In this document: in pieces, positions 45,860-56,202 of the stretch
How positions within the stretch are numbered: the stretch's first letter is position 1
Layout of the letters: each line of letters opens with the position of its first letter
Assembly: GCA_016719895.1 (NCBI GenBank)
Contig: JADJYG010000015.1
Location: 62,001-126,000 of the forward strand
Direction of reading: 5' to 3'
Length of the DNA: 64,000 nt
From: Saprospirales bacterium
GTDB lineage: Bacteria > Bacteroidota > Bacteroidia > Chitinophagales > Saprospiraceae
Notes under the pieces: generated by a model
What the model was told of the DNA's origin: nothing
The model's input: only the letters and a program-made list of their open reading frames with translations
Database searches by the model: none
Made by a program: the position numbers and the translations under genes

Positions 45860-46966
45860 CTAGTGCCCCGGGAAACTGCCCTGGATGATTCCGCCGCCCA
45901 CGACATCGTCGCCTTCATAAAATACAGCGCTTTGGCCCGGCGCTATACCTTTCACATTGGCATGAAACCGCACCTCTACGTTGTCGCCGACCGGCAAGAG
46001 CGTGCTCAGAGTACCGGCGTCGCGGTAGCGCACTTTGGTTAGTGCCTCCAGCCCGGTATCCGGTATTGCGGCATATTTCATGCGGTTCACTTTGCCCACC
46101 AACATGCCGTTTCGAATCAAATCCTCTTCCCTGCCCAATACCACGGTGTTGGTTTCGGGCACAATTTCCGTCACGAACATCGGCTCGCCCAGGGCGATAC
46201 CCAAGCCCTTGCGCTGGCCAACGGTATAAAACGGATAGCCTTCATGCCGGCCCAGGATTTTACCCCCGGCATCCACAAAATGGCCGCCGGCCACTTGTTC
46301 CCCAAGGCCATCAACGCGGCGCTTGAGGAAACCGCGATAATCGTTGTCGGGTACAAAACAGATTTCGTAGCTCTCCGCTTTTTTACTCAGTTCATCCCAG
46401 CCGCGCTCGGCAGCCATTTGCCGCACCTCCGGTTTGGTGAATACGCCTAAGGGCATGCGGGTGCGTTGCAGGCACTCCTGACTAAGCCCCCACAAAACGT
46501 ACGACTGGTCTTTTTGCCGGTCGCGGGCCCGGGTGATGTAGCGCCGCCCCTCGCGCTCATTAATCATGCCATAATGGCCGGTGGCAATGAATTCGCAGTC
46601 GAGCATGTCGGCCCGACGCAACAAGCTGTTCCACTTGATGTGCGTGTTGCACAATACACAAGGGTTGGGCGTGCGCCCAGCCATATATTCCTCCACAAAG
46701 TTGTCGATCACATAGTCGCCAAACTCCTCCCGGATGTCCACGATAAAATGGTGAAAACCGAGTTTGACAGCTACCTGGCGGGCATCGTTGATGCTATCGA
46801 GCGAACAGCACCCCGTCTCCTTTTTTGAACCGCCGGACGTGGCATAATCCCAGGTTTTCATCGTAATTCCAACGACTTCCCAGCCTTCCTCGTGGAGCAG
46901 GACGGCCGTCATGGTACTATCGATGCCGCCGGACATGGCGACGAGTGCTTTGCCGAGTTTTGACAT
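45860..46966 (-). CDS. mnmA: tRNA-specific 2-thiouridylase MnmA
   Basis: A 368-aa enzyme that thiolates U34 of tRNA-Lys, -Glu and -Gln. The ATP-pyrophosphatase P-loop is AMSGGIDSTMTA. The two catalytic cysteines are in NPCVLCNTHIKW and ESYEICFVPDNDY. Further landmarks are ATGHYGMI and FYTVGQRKGLGIALGEP. The ATG at 46966 starts right before the P-loop; an upstream start would add 59 low-complexity basic residues. It lies 43 bp downstream of the thioredoxin-like gene on the same strand. Confidence 0.93.
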   Translation of the reverse strand: MSKLGKALVAMSGGIDSTMTAVLLHEEGWEVVGITMKTWDYATSGGSKKETGCCSLDSINDARQVAVKLGFHHFIVDIREEFGDYVIDNFVEEYMAGRTPNPCVLCNTHIKWNSLLRRADMLDCEFIATGHYGMINEREGRRYITRARDRQKDQSYVLWGLSQECLQRTRMPLGVFTKPEVRQMAAERGWDELSKKAESYEICFVPDNDYRGFLKRRVDGLGEQVAGGHFVDAGGKILGRHEGYPFYTVGQRKGLGIALGEPMFVTEIVPETNTVVLGREEDLIRNGMLVGKVNRMKYAAIPDTGLEALTKVRYRDAGTLSTLLPVGDNVEVRFHANVKGIAPGQSAVFYEGDDVVGGGIIQGSFPGH

Positions 46967-47009
46967 AGGCCGGTAAAAACATTTTTTTGGCCCGCTTGGT
47001 TCACGTCTT

Positions 47010-48158
47010 CTACCCCCTGATCTTCTGAAGCAGTTCTTCGGTTGAAGAAGCGTCTTCGCCTTTTTCCCTGGCCAGTTCGATAGCGCGCAAGGCGTGCTTT
47101 TCAGCCAGGTCTTTTTTACCCAATTTAAAATAAAGCGCCGCAACCGTGTCCTGGTTCTGATATACCTCCACCATTTCCACCGAGCGCAGGGCCCAGCCCA
47201 GCGCCGTGTTCAGTTGGGCTTTGTCATCGATTTTTTCATAAAAAAACCAGGCAATCTGATTGAGTTCGTTGGGGTCATCCGAAGGGTAGCGGTTGAAATG
47301 TTCTACGGCAGTTTTGCCAAAATTTTCGACATCGCCGGCCTGTAAATAGTAGCGCATGCGGAACATCGAGCGGAGTTCGTCTTTGTCCTCCGGAAATACC
47401 ACGCCGATCAATTTTTCAATTTCATCCAGCGGAAGGTCTTCGTGGCTGTCGAGGTATTGCCCAAACACGGAGCCGGCCTTCTCCGATACGGCATCCTCCC
47501 CATATTTAGCCACAAAACGGGCCTTTTCCTTATTAAAGTAGGTGTAGGGCTCAGCGTATGGATCCTGCACATACTGCATGATAACATCGAGGTTCTGGTC
47601 AGTTGACCAGTCCGGTTGTTTGCTCAGATACTCGGTGGCCACTGCCGTTACATCATCGCCTACTGCCGATTTGGCCTCCAGATACGCGAGAATAAATTCG
47701 GGCGACCGGTTTCCTTTCCGGTAAGCGGCTTCCAGCGCTCCCAGGTTTTTGGTAGGATCGGCCGCTGTTTTACCCAGTGCAAGAAATTGCCCGGCATCCT
47801 GATAGCCAACGGACCGGTGCACGACAATGCCATCGCCGTCGATAAAAAGCAGGGTCGGATAAGCCCCGACTTCATAACGGCTGGCCAAATCGGGGCCTTC
47901 CCCCTTTTCCATGTCGATTTTCGCGTTCACAAAGGTTGCGTTGTAGTACGCACCCACTTCCGCATTGGTAAAGGTCTCGCGCGACATTTTTTTGCAGGGA
48001 CCGCACCAGCTCGCATAGGCATCGAGAAAGATCAGTTTGTTCGAGGATTTTGCTTTGGCCAGCAGCGCGGCCCAGGAGTCCGTTTCAAAAACGATGCCTT
48101 GTGCAGGCAGGGCATTGACGGCCAGAAAGAGTGCCAGGATTGCAGGTAGTCTTTTCAT
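47010..48158 (-). CDS. Thioredoxin-fold protein with helical repeat tail
   Basis: A 382-aa exported protein. The signal peptide ends LPAQG. The thioredoxin domain (about residues 25-130) has YASWCGPCKKMS, and the cis-proline region is VGAYPTLLF. The rest is helical and TPR-like. It probably acts as a periplasmic disulfide reductase. It is a paralogue of the next gene upstream and is in line with mnmA and tsaB. Confidence 0.85.
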   Translation of the reverse strand: MKRLPAILALFLAVNALPAQGIVFETDSWAALLAKAKSSNKLIFLDAYASWCGPCKKMSRETFTNAEVGAYYNATFVNAKIDMEKGEGPDLASRYEVGAYPTLLFIDGDGIVVHRSVGYQDAGQFLALGKTAADPTKNLGALEAAYRKGNRSPEFILAYLEAKSAVGDDVTAVATEYLSKQPDWSTDQNLDVIMQYVQDPYAEPYTYFNKEKARFVAKYGEDAVSEKAGSVFGQYLDSHEDLPLDEIEKLIGVVFPEDKDELRSMFRMRYYLQAGDVENFGKTAVEHFNRYPSDDPNELNQIAWFFYEKIDDKAQLNTALGWALRSVEMVEVYQNQDTVAALYFKLGKKDLAEKHALRAIELAREKGEDASSTEELLQKIRG

Positions 48159-48277
48159 TTTTAATTATTTAGAGTTGCATGAAAATTGAGTTTGACCGGC
48201 GTTAAAAGTTCGCCTCCACGTCAGCATGGTACGCACCACAACCAACTGATCGAACGCCCAGTGTCGAAGCGGTTTGC

Positions 48278-49444
48278 CTATCCCAGGCTTTGCAGGAAAT
48301 AATCGACCTTCTGATCAATTCCGCTTTCGCTGCCTTTGGCCGCTTCGCGGGCTTTTTCGGCCGCAGCGCGCGCTTTGTCGATCTTACCCCGGCGCTTGTA
48401 CACTTCTGCCAGGGTGAGGTAATACTCCGGCAAACCGCCGGTTTGGGCGGCGCTGGTTGCCCATTTCTCCGCTTGCGCCAGCACATCGGCATCGGTCGGG
48501 AAGGCGCGCAGCAGCACTACGACGAGGTCGTGCAGGCGCGCGGCGTTCTTACCTATTTCTTTTTTCTGATAGGCCTGAGCCGTTTTCAGGTAAGCCGCAG
48601 GGTCTTTGGTTGCGGCGAAATAATTCAAGTCGGCATCGAGTGCAAAACTTCCGGCGCGCTCGGGCATGCCGGCCTGCATTTTGCGTTTAGCCTCTTCCAG
48701 GAGGTCTTTGCTGCGGAATTCGACGGCTTTTTTCACCGTAGCCTGGCAAGCCTGGCTGATCCGGGTTTGTACGGCTTGCTCCCCTTCCTGAGCGGCTATC
48801 CTTTCGCGGTATTGCAGCAGCAAATCGAACACCCGGCTGTCGGCCTCCACGGCGCCCTCCAGGATAAATTTCAGGTTGAACGGTGTAGTCAGGTCCTTTT
48901 GGCCGCCCAGGTAGGCATTGGTAATTTTCAACGAAGGTTTGTTGGCGCGGTTTAATGCGCGGACGTACCCGAGCAGAAATTCCGGATCCCGGTTGCCTTC
49001 GGCATAACCTTTCTCAAAATCCGGTGAGTTGTCCTGCTTCCCTTGGGCTTTCTGGCCAAAAGCGATCAGGCCGTCAGCATTCATAGCGCCCACTTGTTTG
49101 AGCACCACGCGCCCTTCTCCGTCGAGCACCAGGAGTGTCGGGTATGCGCTGACCGGGTATTTACCGGCAAACTCGCGGTTCTCCGGTTTCTCCATATCGA
49201 TTTTAAGGCAAATAAAATTTGCATTGAAATAATTCCCCACCTGCGGGTCGGGGAAAACCTGGGCAGCCATACGCTTGCAGGGGCCGCACCAGGAGGCGTA
49301 GGCATCCACAAAGATCAATTTCTGTTCGGCTTTGGCCTTCGCCTGCGCTTCCGGCCAGGTACCGTGGAAAAAATCAATGCCTTGGGCATGCCCGGAAGAG
49401 AGCGCATACAAAGCCAACAGCGTGGCCACTATGGTTTGTTTCAT
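48278..49444 (-). CDS. Thioredoxin-fold protein with helical repeat tail (paralogue)
   Basis: A 388-aa exported protein. The signal peptide ends SGHAQG. The thioredoxin domain has YASWCGPCKRMA and VSAYPTLLVL. The C-terminal part includes a TPR-like stretch (PEYYLTLAEVYKRRGKIDKA). The same architecture as the downstream neighbour points to a tandem duplication. The ATG at 49444 begins the signal; 49456 would add four residues. An exact -7 box lies 32 bp upstream. Confidence 0.85.
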   Translation of the reverse strand: MKQTIVATLLALYALSSGHAQGIDFFHGTWPEAQAKAKAEQKLIFVDAYASWCGPCKRMAAQVFPDPQVGNYFNANFICLKIDMEKPENREFAGKYPVSAYPTLLVLDGEGRVVLKQVGAMNADGLIAFGQKAQGKQDNSPDFEKGYAEGNRDPEFLLGYVRALNRANKPSLKITNAYLGGQKDLTTPFNLKFILEGAVEADSRVFDLLLQYRERIAAQEGEQAVQTRISQACQATVKKAVEFRSKDLLEEAKRKMQAGMPERAGSFALDADLNYFAATKDPAAYLKTAQAYQKKEIGKNAARLHDLVVVLLRAFPTDADVLAQAEKWATSAAQTGGLPEYYLTLAEVYKRRGKIDKARAAAEKAREAAKGSESGIDQKVDYFLQSLG

Positions 49445-49476
49445 GAGCGGGAACATCTTATATTTTAGTATTGCTG

Positions 49477-49484
49477 CAAAAATA
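49477..49484 (-). promoter_or_regulatory. Bacteroidota -7 box upstream of the thioredoxin pair
   Basis: The minus strand reads TATTTTTG, an exact TAnnTTTG match, 32 bp before the ATG at 49444. It could drive the run of four minus-strand genes down to tsaB. Confidence 0.4.
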
Positions 49485-49677
49485 CGGCAAAATAAACGCT
49501 TGACACGGAAAGAAGTTGCAAGGGCTCCTGCAATTGCTTGCCAGGGAATATCGTATATTGGAAATTAGCCGGCACTTGTTTTTTTGACCGGACTGTTGCC
49601 GGATACAGGCGTGACCTTGCAGAAAAAATTCGGGCTGTTCGGGTATTTTTTAAAAAATTGCGGTCGGCACTAGCGTT

Positions 49678-52600
49678 ATGGGCAACATCAAAGGCATTCT
49701 TTTATCGTTTTTCCTTTCCGGAAAAACCGCGCTGTACCAGGCATTCGCAGCGTTTACGGTACTGCTCAGTGCATGGCCGGCGCTGCTTTTTGCCCAGCCT
49801 TACAACTTTATCGCCTATTCGTTGTCCGACGGTCTGCCGCAATCGCAGGTATTTGCCCTCTGCCACGACAGCCAGGGCTACCTTTGGCTGGGCACCCAGG
49901 GCGGAGGCCTCAGCCGCTTCGACGGCGAGCATTTCACCACCCTGACCACTGCCGACGGGCTCCCCTCCAACTACGTCAATGCCCTTTTGGAAGACCGGGA
50001 AAAGCGCCTTTGGGCCGGTACCCAGCAGGGCCTGGTTCGATTCGAAAACCCGGGCGCCACGCCCATAGATTTTGACGATGCCGGCGCCGCCATCGAGGTA
50101 TATGCGCTGGCACTGGTACAGGAAAACCTCCTGTGGATTGGCACCAACAAAGGGCTTTTTGCCTGCGCTGCAAATGCAAAAACCGCCCGCCGGATACCCT
50201 TGCCCGGCTTGCGCCGGCCGCCGGCCGTCACCAGCATATTTCCTTCCGAAACGGGCGCCTGGGTTGGAACCGACCAGGGCGCCTGGCTGATCGGCACACA
50301 AACGTTACGGCTCAGTGTCCGCGAAGGGCTGCCGGGAAACATGGTTTACGCTTTCGCACGCGATGCGCAGAAACACGTTTGGATGGCAACGCTGGGCGGT
50401 ATTGCCGTACTGGACGAAAAAACCACACGCGTCTTGCGCACCTTTAGCCAGGCAGAACTCCAACGCCCGGCTTGTTTGAATGCCGGGCCAGACGGCCGGA
50501 TGTGGGCAGGCACCGCAGCCAACGGCCTCCTGTGTTACCACCCGGCCGATTCCAACTGGACCCAATGGCAGGAAAAAGACGGTCTGCCCCATCAAAACGT
50601 GCGTTGTCTGCTGCGCGACTATGCCGGCCAACTTTGGTTGGGCAGCTCCGGCGGCGGATTGGTCCGGGTCTCCCAGCAACCCTTCCGGCACTTCGACCAA
50701 TCGCGCGGACTCGCCGGCAACCGCGTGTATGCCCTGCACGAGGACCGGCAAGGGCGGCTCTGGCTGGCGGTGTCGCAAAACGGCCTCCAGGTATTGGATT
50801 CCAGCGGCTTCCACGCATTTGAACGCGACAGCGGTTTTCTCCGGATCAAATGCAAAACCATCGCAGAAGATCCATCCGGCAATATATGGGTGGGCACGGA
50901 AGGGAAAGGCATTGCGGTACTCGACTCCGCCCGTCTGTTTCGCTTGAACCAGCAAAATGGCCTGCCCGGCGAGTCGGTCCAAAAAATAGTGGCCGGCCCT
51001 GCAGGTGAAATGTGGGCTGCCCTGTCCCCTGGCGGCATAGCCCGGGTCCGGCATACGGCCGAAGCCGGGTTTACGGTGCAAGTATACGGCCTGAGCCAGG
51101 GACTGCCCGATCTGAACGTCCAAACTTTGTTGGCCGATCCGGCTGGCAACATTTGGTTTGCTACCCATTCCGGAGCGGTCGGATACCTCAAGTCCGGCGT
51201 CGTAGCGGCCGTTTACGACCACGACAACGGCCTGCCCGGGGCGCCGGTACGCACCCTGGCTATGGACCGCCGCGGACGCATTTGGGCAGGCGCCAAAGGA
51301 GCAGGGATTTTTTGGGCCGACCCGGCGGTAAAAAAACCGGCCTTTCAGCCTTTACCGGCTACCCTTGCGTTGCAATCCAGAAATATATATTTGCTGGCTT
51401 TCGACACCCTGGGCAACCTCTGGGCCGGCACAGAGACCGGGGTGGACAAAATATCCTTTTCCCCTGAAGGCTCCGTGCATACTGTCCAGCATTATGGAAA
51501 AAACGAAGGCTTTCTCGGCATCGAAACTTGCCACGATGCCGTACTGGAAGATCGCAACGGCAGGATCTGGTTTGGCACGATGAACGGCCTGATGCAGTAC
51601 CTGCCCTTACCGGTCGAACAGCCTGCCGCGCCTCCGCGGATTCATTTCGAGCACATCGCTTTGTTTTATAAACCGCTCGCCGAAACCGCCTATGCTGGCT
51701 ATGTTTTGCCCGGCGGCGGATTGTCGGCCGGGCTCGAGTTGCCCTACCACCAAAACCACCTGAGCTTTGCTTTTAAAGCCGTTGACCTGTACAACCCCGG
51801 CGGCTTGCTTTACCGCTGGCAGCTGGAAGGGGCAGAAAACGAATGGTCGCCCCTGTCCGCCAATACGCAGGTGAATTACGCCAAGCTGGCGCCCGGCGCC
51901 TACACGTTCAGGGTGCAAGCCTGTGCTGGTGGGCAAGTTTGCAGCGACCCCATCGCCGTGTCGTTTGTAATCCGAAAACCCTTATGGCAACTCTGGTGGT
52001 TTCATCTTGTTGCCAGCGTACTGGCATTGGCGCTGGTGGTTTGGAGCGCCTGGACTTGGATGCGGCGCATCCGGAGGAGCGAACAACGGCGACGCGAACA
52101 ACTCGAAGTAGCGCACCGGCTGCTGCAACTCGAACAAAAAGCGCTGCAGCTGCAAATGAACCCGCACTTTATTTTCAACGCGCTCACCAGCATACAAGCC
52201 CTCATCACTGAACAGAATTACCCAACCGCACGGCGGGAGATCAACCAATTCGCTCAAGCTCATGCGCAGCATACTGGCCAATTCGCGCCGGCAAACCATC
52301 AGCCTTCAGGAAGAAATCAATACCCTGGAGCAATACCTGCGCATCGAGCAGTTTTGTCACCAACAAAAATTTGATTTCACGATTGAACAACCGGAAGGGA
52401 TCGCGCCGGAAGAAGTGGAGCTACCGCCCATGCTGTTGCAACCTTTTGTGGAAAATGCCGTGGTGCACGGCGTATCGCACCTGCCCTATCCAGGTAAAAT
52501 TTACATTCGTTTCAACCTGAAAGATGAGGTGTTGCACTGCGAGATCAGCGACAACGGCGTCGGCCGCGAACGCGCCGCCCGCTTGCGCAATGAAAAAAAG

Positions 52601-52750
52601 CCGGGGCACCAGTCGGCGGCACTGCAGGTCACGCACGAACGCCTGGCCGCCATGGGCGGCGCGCTGGAACTCCGGGATATATTAAATGAAAAAGGCGAAA
52701 TTGCCGGCGCCAAAGCCACCCTCCGATTCCCCGTAACGCTCAATTTCTAA
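49678..52750 (+). CDS. LytS-type sensor histidine kinase with beta-propeller sensor (frameshifted)
   Basis: A kinase of about 1020 aa when joined. A signal peptide ending LLFAQ is followed by two-component-regulator propeller repeats (LPQSQVFALCHDSQGYLWLG, LWAGTQQGLVRF and many more), a Y_Y_Y domain (LSFAFKAVDLYNPGGLLYRW), a transmembrane helix near residue 780, then the His_kinase motif LQMNPHFIFNALTSI with His830, and an HATPase domain (PPMLLQPFVENAVVHG, ISDNGVGRERA). The frame breaks near 52247-52255: upstream ARREINQFA joins to KLMRSILANSRRQTISLQEE if one base is removed. The LytTR regulator gene follows 10 bp later, forming a two-component system. Confidence 0.88.
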
Positions 52751-52760
52751 ACGCCTGAAT

Positions 52761-53501
52761 ATGACAGCGCTCCTGGTTGAAGATATGCCGCAAGCTTTGC
52801 AACTGCTGCAGGCCGACCTGGCCGAACACTGCCCCGACGTCGAGGTGGTAGGCGTAGCCCATAGCGTGGTGGAAGCCGCCAAACAATTGCAGCGGCAAAC
52901 GCCCGACATCCTTTTTCTCGACATCCTGCTCGGCGACGGCACGGGCTTCGATCTGCTGGAAATATTCCCGCAACTCGATAGCCGTATCATTTTTGTGACG
53001 GCCTCCGATGAGTTTGCCCTGCGCGCTTTCCGCTTCGCCGCCGTAGACTACCTGCTCAAACCCGTAGACCCCGCGCAGCTCCGCCAGGCAGTGGCCCGGG
53101 CCCGGAACCAATTGACGCCGCCGGCAGAGAGCATTGACCTGCTCCAGGAGTCCATCCGCCAGCCCGATGTGTTGCCTACCCGCATTGCCCTCCACACCCA
53201 GGAACGGGTGGCAGTGGTCGATATCGACCAGATCGTGCGCTGCGAAGCCGACGGAAACAACACCTGGTTCATCCTGGCCTCCGGCGAAAAGGTCTTTGTA
53301 ACGCGCACGCTCAAACAATTTGAACAACTCCTGGGCCAACACGGCTTTCTGCGCGTACACCAGTCGCACCTGCTTCACCCGGCATATATCCGGGAGTTTA
53401 TCAAAAAGGACGGCGGCTATCTGAAACTGAAAAACGGCGATACCGCCCCGGTTTCCCAACGCAAAAAAGCAGAAGTAATGGAATGGTTGGAGCACCTGTA
53501 A
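52761..53501 (+). CDS. LytTR family response regulator
   Basis: A 246-aa regulator. The receiver domain has Asp54 in DILFLDILLGDG as phosphate acceptor, VTASDEFALRAFRFAAVDYLLKP after it, and a LytTR DNA-binding domain from about residue 140 (VVDIDQIVRCEADGNNTWF, LLGQHGFLRVHQSHLL). It is the partner of the upstream kinase. Its stop is 1 bp from the end of the convergent recO gene. Confidence 0.93.
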   Translation: MTALLVEDMPQALQLLQADLAEHCPDVEVVGVAHSVVEAAKQLQRQTPDILFLDILLGDGTGFDLLEIFPQLDSRIIFVTASDEFALRAFRFAAVDYLLKPVDPAQLRQAVARARNQLTPPAESIDLLQESIRQPDVLPTRIALHTQERVAVVDIDQIVRCEADGNNTWFILASGEKVFVTRTLKQFEQLLGQHGFLRVHQSHLLHPAYIREFIKKDGGYLKLKNGDTAPVSQRKKAEVMEWLEHL

Positions 53502-53502
53502 T

Positions 53503-54231
53503 TCAGGCTTCCATCACCAGCTCCAATATTTCCGGCGTATGGATGTCGGAAAAACCCGGCATATGAAGCTGGTAAAACTGTAGCAAACCGCCGAGCAATG
53601 CCTTGCGCTCGGGGCGCCCGAGGGCAATATGATGACAATCCTCCAACGGGGTCTGCAACAACTCCAGCAGCAACATGGCATGCGCCGGCTCGAGGCAAAG
53701 CGGATGCGGCGGTGGAACAGGCAAAAAAACACCTTCTTTCAAATCAAAAAACAGCTCGTTGCCGGGCTCATACTGCGGCTGAAAGCCCAAAAAGCCGGCA
53801 AGGTGCAGCAGGAAGTGTAAATGCAAATTGGCAATGGGCTCGTCCGTGGTATCCAGCCGGTGCAAATGGTCGAGGATAAACGCAAACAGCCCGGGGTTTT
53901 CTTCGCCCGCGTGAATACTCTTGCGGCAAATTTCAGCCATAAAAAGCGCTACCGCGCCCCGCCGGATGTCAAACGGAATGCGGACAAACACCTCGGCGGC
54001 CCGCATTTCTTTCAGGCGGTTCAGATGATCGTCAGCGTCCCGGAAATACGCTACCAGGTCCACGACCATCATTGGCTGGAACAAGCCAAAGGGCATGCGG
54101 GACTTGGGGGTACGCACGCCCCCGCCTATAAAAGACCGCAGGCCTTTCTCTTCGGTGAATATATCAGCGATCGCGCTGGTTTCACCGTACCGGATACTGC
54201 GAAATACAATGCCGCGGGTGTGCAGAAGCAT
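53503..54231 (-). CDS. recO: DNA repair protein RecO
   Basis: A 242-aa recombination mediator that works with RecR and RecF in loading RecA. It starts LLHTRGIVFRSIRYGETSAIADIFTEEKG (OB fold), then RMPFGLFQPMMVVDLVAYFR, and a helical second domain. No four-cysteine zinc motif is present, as in the E. coli type. It lies 2 bp downstream of the MtfA-like gene on the same strand. Confidence 0.9.
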   Translation of the reverse strand: MLLHTRGIVFRSIRYGETSAIADIFTEEKGLRSFIGGGVRTPKSRMPFGLFQPMMVVDLVAYFRDADDHLNRLKEMRAAEVFVRIPFDIRRGAVALFMAEICRKSIHAGEENPGLFAFILDHLHRLDTTDEPIANLHLHFLLHLAGFLGFQPQYEPGNELFFDLKEGVFLPVPPPHPLCLEPAHAMLLLELLQTPLEDCHHIALGRPERKALLGGLLQFYQLHMPGFSDIHTPEILELVMEA

Positions 54232-54233
54232 AA

Positions 54234-55103
54234 TCAGGCGGTTTCATTGCCCAGCGACGACTGAAAAATTGCGTCTTCAGGCCGCGAAAAAATCCGGTCG
54301 AAAGCCGCCGCCCTTTCGGGAAGCCCGGCCCGGAATTTTTCCGGAAAAACAAAATAATGGTGGATCGCTACCGGCAGGGCCTCCACCCCGGCCAGGCCGA
54401 TGACCGACTCGATGTGTTCGCGCGACATCTGGCTGATCGCCTGCAACCCAGCCCATTCTGCACTGCCGGAAAAATCGGGATACGGCTCGGTCGGATAACT
54501 CAGGATAAATGCCTTGGCATACTCGTGCAGGCCAATATTATAAAACATGCCAGGCTGCACAAATCCATGCAGCAATTGCTCGGCGGAAAAAAGCAGGCAG
54601 CCGTCGGGCTCGTATAATTCGGAGGCATGCACAAAATCGTATTCCGGCGATGGAAACGGGTAAGGATACACCACCACTTTTTCAAATTGCGCAAATAAAA
54701 ACTCCGGCCGGTGAAAAGTCAGGGTGACGGCTTGAGCGGCCAATGCCAGTTGCACATCAGGCGGCACGGTTTCTTCCGGCCAGGCCATCGGCGTCCATTC
54801 CGTACCGATGATAAACAACCCGGCCCGGTCGCGAAAACGCTGCTGCTCAAACGAATCCAGGCTCCGGTAAAAAACACAAAACCGCTCCAGCAACTGCCGC
54901 AGGGCGAACGGCAACGGAAGCGGGTGGCGCCGGTACCACCACCAGTTGATTTGCGGGGCAAAGGTGTAGATCAGGGCAGTCAGTACCACGAATGGTATTA
55001 TCCAGCGGGCATAGTCGCTGTCGGCCGACCAGGCTAGGTACAAAAAAAACAACGCGCCGGCCACAAACGGCGCGGCAAGATAGTTGGCAAAAATCTGGCG
55101 CAT
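54234..55103 (-). CDS. MtfA-like zinc-peptidase-family protein with altered active site
   Basis: A 289-aa protein with two N-terminal membrane helices, then an MtfA/YeeI-like domain (LERFCVFYRSLDSFEQQRF ... PGMFYNIGLHEYAKAF). In MtfA the metal site is HExxH; here it reads HEYAK, with Lys (codon AAG) in place of the second His, and the downstream SEYF-type glutamate segment reads HHYF. So the protease is probably inactive or uses different chemistry. The ATG at 55103 is preferred over a TTG at 55121. In an operon with recO. Confidence 0.75.
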   Translation of the reverse strand: MRQIFANYLAAPFVAGALFFLYLAWSADSDYARWIIPFVVLTALIYTFAPQINWWWYRRHPLPLPFALRQLLERFCVFYRSLDSFEQQRFRDRAGLFIIGTEWTPMAWPEETVPPDVQLALAAQAVTLTFHRPEFLFAQFEKVVVYPYPFPSPEYDFVHASELYEPDGCLLFSAEQLLHGFVQPGMFYNIGLHEYAKAFILSYPTEPYPDFSGSAEWAGLQAISQMSREHIESVIGLAGVEALPVAIHHYFVFPEKFRAGLPERAAAFDRIFSRPEDAIFQSSLGNETA

Positions 55104-55206
55104 AATCACGCGAAAATACAACAGAATTCATGGTTCGTATGCCCGCACGACTAAAATGCCCGGAAAAAATTGTGCGGAGTTCTTTTCAATTTGCACGAAG
55201 TGCCAT

Positions 55207-55214
55207 TACCTTTG
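55207..55214 (+). promoter_or_regulatory. -7 box for tRNA-Phe
   Basis: TACCTTTG matches TAnnTTTG exactly, 21 bp before the first base of the tRNA. Confidence 0.5.
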
Positions 55215-55235
55215 CGTCCGCTTAATTACCAGGCT

Positions 55236-55308
<73 letters not shown>

Positions 55309-55310
55309 CA

Positions 55311-55668
55311 CAGCAGCGGCAGCGCTGCCACGCACAGGAAGACCGTCCCATCGCCGCAAGCGATGGGACGGTCTTCTTCGTTGGGTATGCACTCGATTCC
55401 CATGACTGATTTAATGCGTAATCATAGTTTTTGAATTTTAGCCAATTCAAAATTACGCTACCACCTGGATGCTCTCTTTGTTTTCATTTGGCTAAAGTCG
55501 CGCTCAGAAACCGTCAGAAAACCCCTAGCGGTCGGAAAGACGCATCTTTTGCCGCTATGCTTCGGCTATTTTTTCGGCAATAGGACAAGGCTATTCCCTC
55601 AAAAATGAGCCTTGCTTAGCGCCAAAATCTACGCCTTTCCGCCTCGCCAGGGGATTTCAGACGGTTTC
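55311..55668. other. 358-bp gap after tRNA-Phe
   Basis: No gene is seen. The gap holds a 17-bp hairpin at 55338-55376 and a 9-bp perfect hairpin (TTTTGAATT, loop TTAGCC, AATTCAAAA) at 55429-55452. The remaining 200 bp before the hypothetical gene's stop show nothing recognisable; no duplicated tRNA end, as left by an integrative element, is present. Confidence 0.5.
55338..55376 (+). terminator. 17-bp perfect hairpin downstream of tRNA-Phe
   Basis: Arms 55338-55354 and 55360-55376 pair perfectly around the loop CGCAA. Few T follow (TTCG), so the stem itself is strong but the T run is weak. Placed 30 bp after the tRNA, it is probably its terminator or processing-stop structure. Confidence 0.6.
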
Positions 55669-56145
55669 TCAGAAATAAAAATAAAACGACGCCCCGATCA
55701 GGTTTTGTTGCTGCAGCGACGGACTTTCCGGTTGCGGTATCCAGTTGCGCAGATGGAGGAGTTTGCGCAGGCTGCGCAGGCTGAGGAAATTCAGCCATTG
55801 CCGGAAGTTGCGGGGCGGGTTGCGCAGACTGAAGCCCTTGGCGCCGCTGATCCCGAACAGGTACATGCCGCGGTTGTATACTTTCAGGCTGTTGTCGAAG
55901 GGGTCGTCTTCAAGTACGGAAGGGGTGTGCGAAGGGAACGCCATGCCGAAGTCGTACTGTGGCGGCGGCAGGAAGAGCTTTGCCGGCTTTTTCATGCGCC
56001 GCCAATGCTCCCAGGCCGTAGGCGCCTGCGGTACGCGTTCGAGCATGAACCGGTGTAACTGTGCGGGCGACGGCGCGTGCTGGGCCCTTGCGCCGGCCGG
56101 GCACAACAGCCAGGCAGCGGTGAGAACCACGAAACGGAAAACCAT
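55669..56145 (-). CDS. Hypothetical secreted protein
   Basis: A 158-aa protein. The signal peptide MVFRFVVLTAAWLLCPAGARAQ is clear from the start at 56145. The mature part is basic and proline-rich at its centre (LFLPPPQYDFGMAFPSHTPS), and ends with FYFYF, an aromatic ending like outer-membrane proteins. I do not recognise a family. An upstream in-frame start at 56181 or 56226 is possible. Confidence 0.6.
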   Translation of the reverse strand: MVFRFVVLTAAWLLCPAGARAQHAPSPAQLHRFMLERVPQAPTAWEHWRRMKKPAKLFLPPPQYDFGMAFPSHTPSVLEDDPFDNSLKVYNRGMYLFGISGAKGFSLRNPPRNFRQWLNFLSLRSLRKLLHLRNWIPQPESPSLQQQNLIGASFYFYF

Positions 56146-56202
56146 TTTGTACGACACAGAAGCTGCAACCGGTTTTGGCATTTTGTCGGGTGCGTGCAAG
56201 GT

